The translations under genes and the position numbers were made by a program. Under the pieces are notes generated by a model. It was not told where the DNA came from, did not search any database, and saw only the letters and a list, made by a program, of their open reading frames with translations. A stretch of 42,639 nt of DNA, taken from contig JAKSPU010000008.1 in assembly GCA_024404505.1 (NCBI GenBank), positions 1 through 42,639 on the forward strand, in the 5' to 3' direction. Origin of the DNA: Clostridia bacterium. GTDB taxonomy: Bacteria > Bacillota > Clostridia > Oscillospirales > CAG-272. Position 1 is the first letter of the stretch. Every line of letters starts with the position of its first letter. This document shows, piece by piece, positions 16,768 through 24,465 of this stretch.

Positions 16768-16788
16768 GAAATACTCCTTACTTTTGTA

Positions 16789-18105
16789 TCAGGACGCGGG
16801 GAATTCCTTGGCGTCGAGTCTGGTTGCGAACGCGGTGCCGCAGATCAGCACGGAGCCGTCGGAGGACGGCAGCACGGCGACCGCTTCGCGGTTGATGGGA
16901 GCGCGGGACAGCTCGGTCCCGTCCGCGGACAGGCGATACAGGGACGCGCCGGCGCGGATGAAAAGCATATTGCCGCCGAACGACGCGGAGGTCGGTTCGG
17001 CCTGAATATCAAGGTCAGCCTTATACACGGATCTGCCGTTTTTGTCGTAGACGAGGACCTGACGGGCAGGCACGCTGCGCGAGTCCTCTGTGACGAGGGC
17101 CGTACGCCCGTCGGCGACGGCGCACAGCGTGATGTCGCGGTCCGAAATGACCTCGTCCGCGATGACAGTGCCGTCGGTCCGGAGTACCTGCAGGCGGTCC
17201 GTGTATACGACGGCGGCGCGGTCGTCGGCCATGAAGCCGCAGACACCGGCAAATGCGCCCTTCACGGAGACGGTCTCGGCGGTGATGCGCCCGGACAACC
17301 GGATCAGCACGACGGTGGAGACCCACTGCCCGTCCACGTCCTCCACGGACGTCAGCACGGCGTTGGTCCCGGACGGATTCAGCGAAAGGAAGGTGACGTA
17401 GCCGTTCAGGTGGTAGTCCGCGACCTTGTTCATGTCCTTGTCGTAGAACAGCGCCTCGGAGGTGTACAGCTTGGAGCGGGTCAGGATGGCGAATGAGCCG
17501 TCGTCCGCAACGGCAGCGCCGTATACGGGGAACTCCGTCGTTTCGTTCCGGATCTGCGAGAACGCGTTGAACACGGAGAAGGAACATTCCCCGCGCCCGT
17601 AGGTGATGAAATACTTATCGGAGGCAGCAACGGCCGGCGTGCCGTAGGACACGTTGACGGACAGCGTCTGCTTGCCGGAGCTGCTCAGCACCGACACCTC
17701 CTCGGAGCCGACGGACACGAGTCCGCCGCGGTAGCGCGTGAACGCGGGCGTGGATACGGAAACGGGGTACTCCATGCGGTCCGCCTGCGCCTGCACGGTC
17801 AGCGCCGACGCGTTGATATCCTTGACAAGGTAGTACAGGTTGGCGTAGGTCAGCGTACTGCGGCTGCTGATCAGCGCGACCACGACGAACACGAAGGTCA
17901 GGAGGAACAGGAGCAGCGAAGCCAGCGAGAAACGCCTGGACAGGTTGGTGTAGTAGGGGATGGACGGCGCGGACAGGTCGATCGGCTCGGCCCCGTCCTC
18001 CGGCAGCGGGAGTCTGCCGGCCCACGTCCGCAGGCGGCTGGCGATGCTCCGCCCCCAGCCGGATATCCGCTCGGAGAAGGTCACGCGGTCACGGTCGTCA
18101 GCCAT
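16789..18105 (-). CDS. DUF5711-like membrane-anchored beta-propeller protein
   Basis: A 438-residue protein: a cytoplasmic N-terminus of about 58 residues, one transmembrane helix (about 60-80, FSLASLLLFLLTFVFVVVALI), then an extracytoplasmic domain of repeated four-strand units (GGLVSVGSEEVSVLSSSGKQTLSVNVSYG type blocks), i.e. a seven- or eight-bladed propeller. This matches proteins annotated DUF5711 in Clostridia, usually beside CvpA as here. The start is the ATG at 18103-18105 with an ideal GGAGGTGA site. It overlaps truA by 8 bp, and the open frame further upstream is truA DNA read out of frame. A sensing or scaffold role is only a guess. Family assignment from memory of context and architecture, moderate certainty. 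Confidence 0.65.
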   Translation of the reverse strand: MADDRDRVTFSERISGWGRSIASRLRTWAGRLPLPEDGAEPIDLSAPSIPYYTNLSRRFSLASLLLFLLTFVFVVVALISSRSTLTYANLYYLVKDINASALTVQAQADRMEYPVSVSTPAFTRYRGGLVSVGSEEVSVLSSSGKQTLSVNVSYGTPAVAASDKYFITYGRGECSFSVFNAFSQIRNETTEFPVYGAAVADDGSFAILTRSKLYTSEALFYDKDMNKVADYHLNGYVTFLSLNPSGTNAVLTSVEDVDGQWVSTVVLIRLSGRITAETVSVKGAFAGVCGFMADDRAAVVYTDRLQVLRTDGTVIADEVISDRDITLCAVADGRTALVTEDSRSVPARQVLVYDKNGRSVYKADLDIQAEPTSASFGGNMLFIRAGASLYRLSADGTELSRAPINREAVAVLPSSDGSVLICGTAFATRLDAKEFPAS

Positions 18106-18907
18106 TGCCGTCACCTCCGTGCCAGCCGGGGATCCCGCTGTCGTCGTAGAAGACCCGGTTGAGGTAAAGCCCCTCGGGGGGCGCGGTACGGCCCATCCGG
18201 GTGCGGTCAAGGCTGTCGAGGAGGTCCGGGATGGAATCGGGGTCGATGCGCCCGGTCCCGACGACGGCCAGCGTGCCGGCTATGATGCGGACCATGTTGT
18301 ACAGGAAGCCGTCCGCCCGGATGCGGAACGTCACGACGTCGCCGTCCCGCGTGACCCCGGACTCCATGACGTGCCTTGTCGGGTCCTTGATCTTGGAGCC
18401 GGCAGCCATGCAGGCGGAAAAGTCGCGCGTGCCAATCATGTGACGGGCGGCGCGGTCCATGCGCGCCACACCGTCGGAAAGCAGCGGGAAAGGGAAGTGC
18501 CACGCCCGCCCGATCTCAAAGGGATCGCGCTGCTGCGACACGAGGATGCGGTAGATATACTCCTTGGAGACGACGTCATACCGCGGGTGGAAGTCCGCGG
18601 GGACCCACATGGCGTTATAGACCGAGATGCTGTCCGGCAGCCGGACGCACATGGCGCGCGGCACCCGGTCGGGGGAGACGTGCGTCACAAGTCCGGGTTC
18701 TCCCTGCTTTGCGACCGTCGCACAGAACATCTTCGCGTGGACGCCGCTGTCCGTGCGGCTGCATCCCGTGACGTCGCAGGGGAAGCCGAACAGCTCCTCG
18801 GCGGCTCTGTTCAGTTCCATTTGTACGTTCGGCTTGTCGGGCTGTGCCTGAAAGCCGCAGAAGTCCCGCCCGTCGTAGGACAGGTACAGCAAGAGCTTCC
18901 GATCCAT
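18098..18907 (-). CDS. truA: tRNA pseudouridine synthase A
   Basis: A 269-residue pseudouridine synthase. The catalytic aspartate is D53 in GCSRTDSGVHA. Other family segments: YLSYDGRDFCGFQAQP at the N-terminus, LPDSISVYNAMWVPADFHPRYDVVSKEYIYRI, and FRIRADGFLYNMVRIIAGTLAVVGTGRI near the end. It converts U38-40 in the tRNA anticodon stem. A TTG at 18913 would add two residues, but GGAG at 18916-18919 is 8 nt from the ATG at 18907, so that start is chosen. It is the second gene behind the CotH-type lipoprotein (45 bp gap) and overlaps the DUF5711-like gene. Confidence 0.95.
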   Translation of the reverse strand: MDRKLLLYLSYDGRDFCGFQAQPDKPNVQMELNRAAEELFGFPCDVTGCSRTDSGVHAKMFCATVAKQGEPGLVTHVSPDRVPRAMCVRLPDSISVYNAMWVPADFHPRYDVVSKEYIYRILVSQQRDPFEIGRAWHFPFPLLSDGVARMDRAARHMIGTRDFSACMAAGSKIKDPTRHVMESGVTRDGDVVTFRIRADGFLYNMVRIIAGTLAVVGTGRIDPDSIPDLLDSLDRTRMGRTAPPEGLYLNRVFYDDSGIPGWHGGDGNG

Positions 18908-18952
18908 AAGCAAGACTCCTTTCTTCTGCGTGATTACGTTTGACAGCGGCTG

Positions 18953-21346
18953 TCAGCGGTATTCCTCGACGAACTTTTTCAGCTCCGCCTCGGAGTACCC
19001 GAACTCCCGGGTCACGATTTTCGTGAAGCGCTTGTTGCGCTGCTGGATGAACTGCGTCACATCCTTCATGACGTCGGCCCACGTATCCGTGTCGGCGCCG
19101 TCGCCGGGCCAGCGCGCCTCCTGCAGCTTTATGAGCTTAGACCACTGCGACCGCAGCGGGGAGAGCGCGGCGTTGTTGTTCTGCACGGTGAAATGCTCCG
19201 TGTTCAGCTCGTAGCAGCGCGCAGCGAGCCGCTTCTCAAAGTCCTTGTTCTGGAGCAGGGCCACGGCGATGTTGGCGACCACGGAGTTGCGGTTGAACGC
19301 GAGGTCGGTGATGGAATCGTCCGCCTGCGTAAAGTCGTACAGGCTGAGTCCCATGTCCATGTCGAGCAGCGTGAAGTGCCACTTGGTGTCGACGCCGGAC
19401 GGATCGTCCGGATTTTTGTTTTTCCAGATCTTGATGTTGTTTTCGGGCCAATCGCGGGCGTTCCAGAACAGGCGGCAGGCGTACATATCAATAAAGGAGT
19501 CGATGTCGAGCCTGTCGCAGACGTACTTGTAGTTCGACGCGACGCTCATCTTGTGCTTCTTGATGTAGGTGACGAGATCATTGAAGTCGTCCTGATCGCC
19601 CTCCTCGCCGGAGGCGACCACAAAGGGCATATTGCAATCGGTGTGGACGTAGGCGTAGTCGTTCTCCAGCAGCGTGACGTTGTCCTTGTTCACGCCATAA
19701 TGTGCCTCGACGTACTCCGGGCTGTACCGCTCGCGCACGTTGTAGGCACCCCAGAAGTCGCCGTTGACGAACACGAGGGCCGGCATGGCAGCCAGCGTGT
19801 CCACCTCGAGACCGGCGCAGGCACGCTGCATATAGGCGTCGCGCAGGTAGGATTCGCCGTTGTCGTTGCCGGAATTCCGCAGGATCAGACGGGAGAAGGA
19901 CGTGATGTCGTGGCCCTCCCAATCGGTACAGTGTCCGTCGAACAGGTTGAAGTTGAGGTCGCTCTCAAGGTCTCCGTCCTTGTTGTTGGAGGCCTTGTAG
20001 TACACGCGCAGGGACTTCATATAATGTCCGCTGGAGCCGTTGCCGGACACGGCCAGCTCCACTGCGGAGTTGCCGACGCGGGTGCCGTCCTTGTCGAACA
20101 CCTCCATGACCGCGAGTCCGCGGGGGCGCGTCGCGGTCAGATCGTCGTAGGGGTCGTAGTTGGAGTAGAAGCCGTCCTTGCCCAGCATTTCGCCGACGGG
20201 TATCGAAAGGGACACGATCAGGCTCTTGTAGCCGGCGAAAGCCGCACCGATGAAGTAGGAATGGGTGAAAACGGCGGTCTCCTGTCCGTTCCCCTCGGCG
20301 TATGCCTTGACCACGTATCCGCCGGGCAGCGTTTTTTGGTCCGGCTTCGCGCCGTTCCCGGCGTAACGGTCCCAGGATTTGATTGCCGTGCCCCAGGGCT
20401 CGGCGGTGGAATCCGTGAGCGTCACGGCGGACGTGAACGTCCGGCTGGACAGGCTGTCGCGGGGATCGGAGCCGTCGATCGTGTAGTGGATGGTCATGCC
20501 CTCCGGCGCGGTCAGCACGAGGTCGATAGCCTCGTCATAAACGCCGGCCTTGTGCGAGAAGGCGACCTCGAGCAGACGGGGCGTGCCGACCGTGTTGACC
20601 CGTCCGTCGCTCGTCCGGGGGCAGAGATCGGCGAGATCGGCCGCCGCGGTGCGGGAAAGATCCGCGACGTGGTAGCCGCCTGTGGAGTACAGGTCGGTCT
20701 TGACCGCCATTTTGCTCTTGGACAGGCTGTCCACGGTCCGATTGCAGGTGACGGCGTCGTCGTCGGATACCAGCACGGCCACAGCGGGCAGAGTCAGCGG
20801 GTCGGCGGAGCCGTCGGGGGTCAGACCGGACGGCGCGAGCAGCAGCGCCCACTGCTTGTTGTCGATCAAGACGTTCCAGCCGAGATCGTAATAGTCCAGC
20901 CGGATGACGGAGGTGTCGGGGTCATACCCCTCCGGGGACATTGCCCGCACGAGGTAGTATCCTCCCGCGGGAATAAGGGCACCCTCAGGGAAGAAGCGCT
21001 CGGCATAGACGTCTTCGGCGCCGTTCCGCAGGTAGAGCGAGGCACCGGACAGGGAAATATCGTGATCGGTGACGTTGAAGAGTTGGATAAAGCCGTGAGA
21101 GAGCGCGGCATCGGTGCCTTTGGCGCCCGTGCCGTACACGGCGGAGATGATGACACCGGCATAGTCCTCCCAGCCGCCGGGCAGCGGCGGCTCGCCCGTG
21201 TCCTCCTCGTAGGTCGGACCGGACACGGTATCGGCGGGGTCTTCCGTCCCGCCTCGGCAGGAGGACAGCAGGAGGACCGGCGTCACGGTCAGGGTGATCA
21301 GGGCAAGCATCAGGCACAGGAATCGTTTGGCGCGGGAATGATCCAT
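18953..21346 (-). CDS. CotH kinase-family lipoprotein with lamin-tail-like and chitobiase/FN3-like domains
   Basis: A 797-residue predicted lipoprotein: signal peptide with lipobox LSSC (Cys30). Residues about 60-170 look like a lamin-tail (LTD) beta-sandwich (GFIQLFNVTDHDISLSGASLYLRNG, PEGALIPAGGYYLVRA). About 265-365 fits a chitobiase-type domain (MTIHYTIDGSDPRD, VVKAYAEG). From about 370 to the end is the CotH spore-coat kinase family (LRNSGNDNGESYLRDAYMQR, FVNGDFWGAYNVRERYSPEYVEAHYG, NARDWPENNIKIWKN, WHFTLLDMDMGLSLY). CotH proteins are atypical protein kinases, and secreted ones occur widely in gut Clostridia. Start ATG 21344-21346 follows AAAGGGA, and a good promoter lies upstream. It leads the truA/DUF5711/cvpA unit. 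Substrate unknown. Confidence 0.87.
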   Translation of the reverse strand: MDHSRAKRFLCLMLALITLTVTPVLLLSSCRGGTEDPADTVSGPTYEEDTGEPPLPGGWEDYAGVIISAVYGTGAKGTDAALSHGFIQLFNVTDHDISLSGASLYLRNGAEDVYAERFFPEGALIPAGGYYLVRAMSPEGYDPDTSVIRLDYYDLGWNVLIDNKQWALLLAPSGLTPDGSADPLTLPAVAVLVSDDDAVTCNRTVDSLSKSKMAVKTDLYSTGGYHVADLSRTAAADLADLCPRTSDGRVNTVGTPRLLEVAFSHKAGVYDEAIDLVLTAPEGMTIHYTIDGSDPRDSLSSRTFTSAVTLTDSTAEPWGTAIKSWDRYAGNGAKPDQKTLPGGYVVKAYAEGNGQETAVFTHSYFIGAAFAGYKSLIVSLSIPVGEMLGKDGFYSNYDPYDDLTATRPRGLAVMEVFDKDGTRVGNSAVELAVSGNGSSGHYMKSLRVYYKASNNKDGDLESDLNFNLFDGHCTDWEGHDITSFSRLILRNSGNDNGESYLRDAYMQRACAGLEVDTLAAMPALVFVNGDFWGAYNVRERYSPEYVEAHYGVNKDNVTLLENDYAYVHTDCNMPFVVASGEEGDQDDFNDLVTYIKKHKMSVASNYKYVCDRLDIDSFIDMYACRLFWNARDWPENNIKIWKNKNPDDPSGVDTKWHFTLLDMDMGLSLYDFTQADDSITDLAFNRNSVVANIAVALLQNKDFEKRLAARCYELNTEHFTVQNNNAALSPLRSQWSKLIKLQEARWPGDGADTDTWADVMKDVTQFIQQRNKRFTKIVTREFGYSEAELKKFVEEYR

Positions 21347-21438
21347 GGGTAAGGTCCCTTTCTGCGGTCAGTATTCGAGTTCACATGTGCAGCACGCGTG
21401 CGGCACGTGCGCGGTACGCGATATAATCCTAATTATAT

Positions 21439-21467
21439 ATCATACCATAAATCCATTCGTTTGTCAA
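21439..21467 (-). promoter_or_regulatory. sigma-A promoter of the CotH-truA-DUF5711-cvpA unit
   Basis: Minus strand: TTGACA (21467-21462), 17-bp spacer, TATGAT (21444-21439), about 90 bp before the CotH start. It is divergent from the promoter at 21501-21529. Confidence 0.83.
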
Positions 21468-21500
21468 GAAAAATGATGTACAAAAAGAAAACGCAACCTC

Positions 21501-21529
21501 TTTACAAACGCGGCGGAATATGATATAAT
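21501..21529 (+). promoter_or_regulatory. sigma-A promoter of the nuclease-cmk-plsC-ispH/S1 operon
   Basis: TTTACA (21501-21506), 17-bp spacer, TATAAT (21524-21529), followed after 35 bp by the first gene, with GAGGAGG at 21549-21555. Confidence 0.83.
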
Positions 21530-21564
21530 ATTCAGGATAATATTTTTTGAGGAGGATCTTTCGC

Positions 21565-22002
21565 ATGAAGGTGATCCTGACGCTTGACGACCGCTTCGGT
21601 ATGCTGTTCAACCGCCGCCGTCAGAGCCGTGACCGCATTCTCATCGACCGCCTGACCGACCTTGTCGGGAGCAGACGCCTGCTGATGAACCGTTACACCG
21701 CCGGCCTGTTCACCAAGGGGCTGCCGGAGGGGTCCGAGGTACGCGAGGACTTTTTGTACGCCGCCGGCCCCGACGATTTCTGCTTCGTCGAGAACGCGGC
21801 GCTCGCCTCGTTCGCCGATGACGTCGACGAGGTGTACGTATTCTTCTGGAACCGCCTGTATCCCGCCGACAAACGCCTCGACCTTGACCTGACCGGCTGG
21901 ACCATGACCCCGCTCGACGAGTTCTCCGGGGCGTCGCACAGCCGCATCACGCTGGTCCGCTATACCCGCCCCGCTCCGGAAGCCGAATCCAACCTGACGT
22001 AA
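21565..22002 (+). CDS. conserved hypothetical protein (145 aa), leader of the nuclease operon
   Basis: I do not recognise a defined domain. The protein is 145 residues, soluble, no signal peptide. It starts MKVILTLDDRFGMLFNRRRQSRD and continues with an alpha/beta pattern (ILIDRLTDLVGSRRLLMNRYTAGLF, then FCFVENAALASFADDVDEVYVFFWN). Similar small proteins next to DNA/RNA nucleases in Firmicutes are, to my memory, sometimes auto-labelled ribonuclease Z, which the sequence does not support: there is no HxHxDH metal motif. Start ATG 21565 is 9 nt after GAGGAGG; a TTG 18 nt earlier is in frame but overlaps the ribosome binding site. It is 11 bp upstream of the nuclease gene and shares its promoter, so a role linked to that nuclease is possible but not shown. 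Confidence 0.7.
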   Translation: MKVILTLDDRFGMLFNRRRQSRDRILIDRLTDLVGSRRLLMNRYTAGLFTKGLPEGSEVREDFLYAAGPDDFCFVENAALASFADDVDEVYVFFWNRLYPADKRLDLDLTGWTMTPLDEFSGASHSRITLVRYTRPAPEAESNLT

Positions 22003-22013
22003 GGAGAAAAAAT

Positions 22014-23060
22014 ATGAATATCGATCTGAAAAACAAGAAAACACTCCTCATCATCGCGGCTGTCGTGATCGTGGGCATCCTGCTGATCGTCCTGCTGGCC
22101 GGCGGCGGTCTTGACCTCCCGTCCGGCGATCTGCCCGGCAACGACACGCAGGGCGGTCTGCCCGTCATCACCGAGGCGCCCACCTCGGCGCCTGACGTCC
22201 CCGGCACGTCGCCCGCGACCGATGCGCCCTCGAACACACCCACTGAGGCACCGACCGAGGCACCGACCGAGGCCGGGACGCAGCCTGCCGGCTTCGACCT
22301 TGCCGCGATCCCTCCGTTCTCCGACGTGCCGTTCGCCGTTGTCAACGACAACGTACCGTTCTTTACGGAAGCCGACATGGTCCCGAAATCCTTTGAGACC
22401 TACGGCGACCTCGACAGCCTCGGACGCTGCACGACCTGCTTTGCCTGCGTCGGCAAGGATCTGATGCCGACCGACGAGCGCGGAGACATCTCCAAGGTCT
22501 ATCCGACCGGCTGGGTCCAGAATTATTACTCCTTCGTGGAGCAGGAGGCGCTCTACAACCGCAGTCACCTGATCGGCCACCAGCTGACCGGTGAGAACGA
22601 CAACAAGAAGAACCTGATCACCGGCACCCGCTACATGAACGCCGACGGCATGATCCCGTTTGAGAACATGGTCGCCGACTACGTCCTTGAAACCAACGGC
22701 CACGTCCTGTACCGCGTCACGCCCATCTTCGAGGGGAACAACCTCGTCGCCGCGGGCGTGCTGATGGAGGCGAAGTCCGTTGAGGACAACGGCGAGGCCG
22801 TGGAGTACTGTGTGTTCTGCTACAACGTCCAGCCCGGCGTGAAGATCGACTACAAGACGGGCAAGAACGAGGCTGACGGCACCGGCGGCTACATCGACAA
22901 GCCCGTGACCTTCGTGCTGAATTTCAATTCCGGCAAGTATCATACGCCCGGCTGTTCCGATATCGCCAGCATCTCTGAAAAGAACGTGCGCTATTGGTAC
23001 GGCACCGAGGAGGAGCTGCTCCTCGCCGGATACGTCCCGCACACCAAGTGCAACAAGTAA
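22014..23060 (+). CDS. membrane-anchored DNA/RNA non-specific endonuclease (EndA/NucA type)
   Basis: A 348-residue protein with an N-terminal membrane anchor (residues 10-29), a T/P/A/E linker with TEAP repeats (about 50-90), then a beta-beta-alpha-metal nuclease domain. The active-site segment is YNRSHLIGHQ (H185, with N182 and H189) followed by NDNKKNLITGTRYMNADGM, typical of the DNA-entry nuclease family. The C-terminal stretch after YHTPGCSDI..EKNVRYWYGTEEELLLAGYVPHTKC resembles the small Ada-type Zn-binding module often found on such proteins. It should act outside the membrane on DNA or RNA, for nutrient use or DNA uptake. Start ATG 22014 with AAGGAG upstream. It precedes cmk by 20 bp. 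Confidence 0.88.
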   Translation: MNIDLKNKKTLLIIAAVVIVGILLIVLLAGGGLDLPSGDLPGNDTQGGLPVITEAPTSAPDVPGTSPATDAPSNTPTEAPTEAPTEAGTQPAGFDLAAIPPFSDVPFAVVNDNVPFFTEADMVPKSFETYGDLDSLGRCTTCFACVGKDLMPTDERGDISKVYPTGWVQNYYSFVEQEALYNRSHLIGHQLTGENDNKKNLITGTRYMNADGMIPFENMVADYVLETNGHVLYRVTPIFEGNNLVAAGVLMEAKSVEDNGEAVEYCVFCYNVQPGVKIDYKTGKNEADGTGGYIDKPVTFVLNFNSGKYHTPGCSDIASISEKNVRYWYGTEEELLLAGYVPHTKCNK

Positions 23061-23080
23061 TCAAAAGAGAGGTACTCGTC

Positions 23081-23770
23081 ATGTCCCATATCCAGATCGC
23101 AGTTGACGGCCCCAGCGGAGCAGGTAAATCCTCGCTGTCCAAGGCGACGGCCAAGCGTCTCGGCATCGTGTACGTCGATACCGGCGCGCTGTACCGCACC
23201 GTCGGCTTCTTTGCCCGGTCCCGCGGGATCAGCCTTGACGACATCGAAAACGTCGTGCCGCTGCTCGGCGAATGCTCCGTGGAGGTCCGCTACGAGAACG
23301 GCGTCCAGAACGTATACCTGAACGGCGAGAATCTCGGCGACCGCATCCGCGAGAACGAGATCTCCATGTACGCGTCCGCCGTGGGCAAGGTCCCCGCCGT
23401 CCGCGCTTTCCTGCTGGAGACCCAGAAAAAGATCGCACGCGAGAATTCCGTCATCATGGACGGCCGCGATATCGGCACCGTCATCCTGCCCGACGCCCCC
23501 GTCAAGATCTTCATGACCGCCTCCAACGAGGCCCGCGCCCTCCGGCGCGTCAAGGAGCTGGCAGAGAAGGGGATGCCCGCCGATTATGAGACCGTGCTGG
23601 CCGATATGATCGCGCGCGACGCACAGGACCGTGAGCGCGAGATCGCGCCCTGCGTGCCCGCAGCCGACGCCGTGGTGCTGGACAATTCCGACCTCGATTT
23701 CGGGCAGTCCGTGGACGCCATCATTTCCATCGTGGAGACGACGCTCCGCGGGAAGGGGATGACGCTGTGA
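23081..23770 (+). CDS. cmk: cytidylate kinase
   Basis: CMP/dCMP kinase of 229 residues. Walker A GPSGAGKS at residues 10-17, YVDTGALYRTVG, the NMP-binding insert with LNGENLGDRIRENEISMYASAVGKVPAVRAFLLETQKKIA, DGRDIGTVILPDAPVKIFMTAS and the lid-like RDAQDRERE. It phosphorylates CMP and dCMP for nucleotide synthesis. The start is the ATG at 23081, preceded by AGAGAGG; the frame is open upstream but that is nuclease-gene DNA. The gene ends in a GTGA overlap with plsC. The order cmk-plsC-ispH/S1 is a conserved clostridial block. Confidence 0.96.
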   Translation: MSHIQIAVDGPSGAGKSSLSKATAKRLGIVYVDTGALYRTVGFFARSRGISLDDIENVVPLLGECSVEVRYENGVQNVYLNGENLGDRIRENEISMYASAVGKVPAVRAFLLETQKKIARENSVIMDGRDIGTVILPDAPVKIFMTASNEARALRRVKELAEKGMPADYETVLADMIARDAQDREREIAPCVPAADAVVLDNSDLDFGQSVDAIISIVETTLRGKGMTL

Positions 23771-24465
23771 GCCGCCCGGAGGCTCCGCAGGTGCCGGCGG
23801 TCCCTTCCGCCGAGGAGCGCCGCGCGCTGAACAAAAAGAACGCCCGCGGCGTTCTGTATACCATTTTCCGGGCGATCGTGTACTTCCCCGTATGCTTCTT
23901 CCACAATCTGCATTTCCACGGGCGTGAGAACGAGCCCCGCCGGGGCGACGGCTCCTACCTCGTTATCTGCAATCACCTGACGTGGCGGGACCCCATCTTC
24001 CTCTGCGCTGCCCTGAAGCAGCAGCAGCCCCACTTCATGGCGAAGAAAGAACTGTTCAAAATACCTCTCCTGCGCGGTCTGATCAGCAAATTGGGCGCCT
24101 ACCCCGTCGACAGACAGGGCGTGGACATCGGCGCGATCAAAAGCACCATCCGGATGCTGCGGACCGGCACCCCGGTCGGTATGTTCCCGCAGGGCCACCG
24201 CTACAACGGCGAGGACCCGCGCACGACTCCGATCAGATCCGGCTGTGCCATGATGGCGCTCAAGGGCGGCGTGCCGGTGCTGCCCGTGTACATCAAGGTC
24301 AAGGACAACACCGTCAAGGCGTTCCGCCGCAAGGACATCATCATCGGCAAGCCGATCATGCCCGAGGAGCTCGGCTATGACCCCGAGGCTCCGGGCGAGT
24401 ACAACCGCGTCGCGGCACTGCTGTATGAGAAGGTCTGCGCGCTGGGGGACGAGCATCATGAATGA
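23767..24465 (+). CDS. plsC: 1-acyl-sn-glycerol-3-phosphate acyltransferase
   Basis: A 232-residue acyltransferase of the PlsC family. The catalytic H-X4-D is NHLTWRD (H70, D75). The glycerophosphate-binding motif is FPQGHR (residues 140-145) where FPEGTR is usual. A hydrophobic N-terminal stretch (about 29-46) would sit at the membrane. It acylates lysophosphatidic acid to phosphatidic acid in phospholipid synthesis. It starts at a GTG overlapping the cmk stop (GTGA) and overlaps the ispH/S1 start by 8 bp, so translation of all three is probably coupled. The Glu-to-Gln and Thr-to-His changes in the second motif are unusual but the fold motifs are otherwise complete. Confidence 0.9.
   Translation: MSRPEAPQVPAVPSAEERRALNKKNARGVLYTIFRAIVYFPVCFFHNLHFHGRENEPRRGDGSYLVICNHLTWRDPIFLCAALKQQQPHFMAKKELFKIPLLRGLISKLGAYPVDRQGVDIGAIKSTIRMLRTGTPVGMFPQGHRYNGEDPRTTPIRSGCAMMALKGGVPVLPVYIKVKDNTVKAFRRKDIIIGKPIMPEELGYDPEAPGEYNRVAALLYEKVCALGDEHHE

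Noticed and set aside
19193..21352. Plus-strand frame of about 720 codons opposite the CotH-type gene
   Set aside because: Shadow of the CotH gene, without a ribosome binding site or recognisable domain.
21565..22002. Labelling the small protein ribonuclease Z
   Set aside because: No metallo-beta-lactamase metal motif (HxHxDH) and too short. Kept as unknown.
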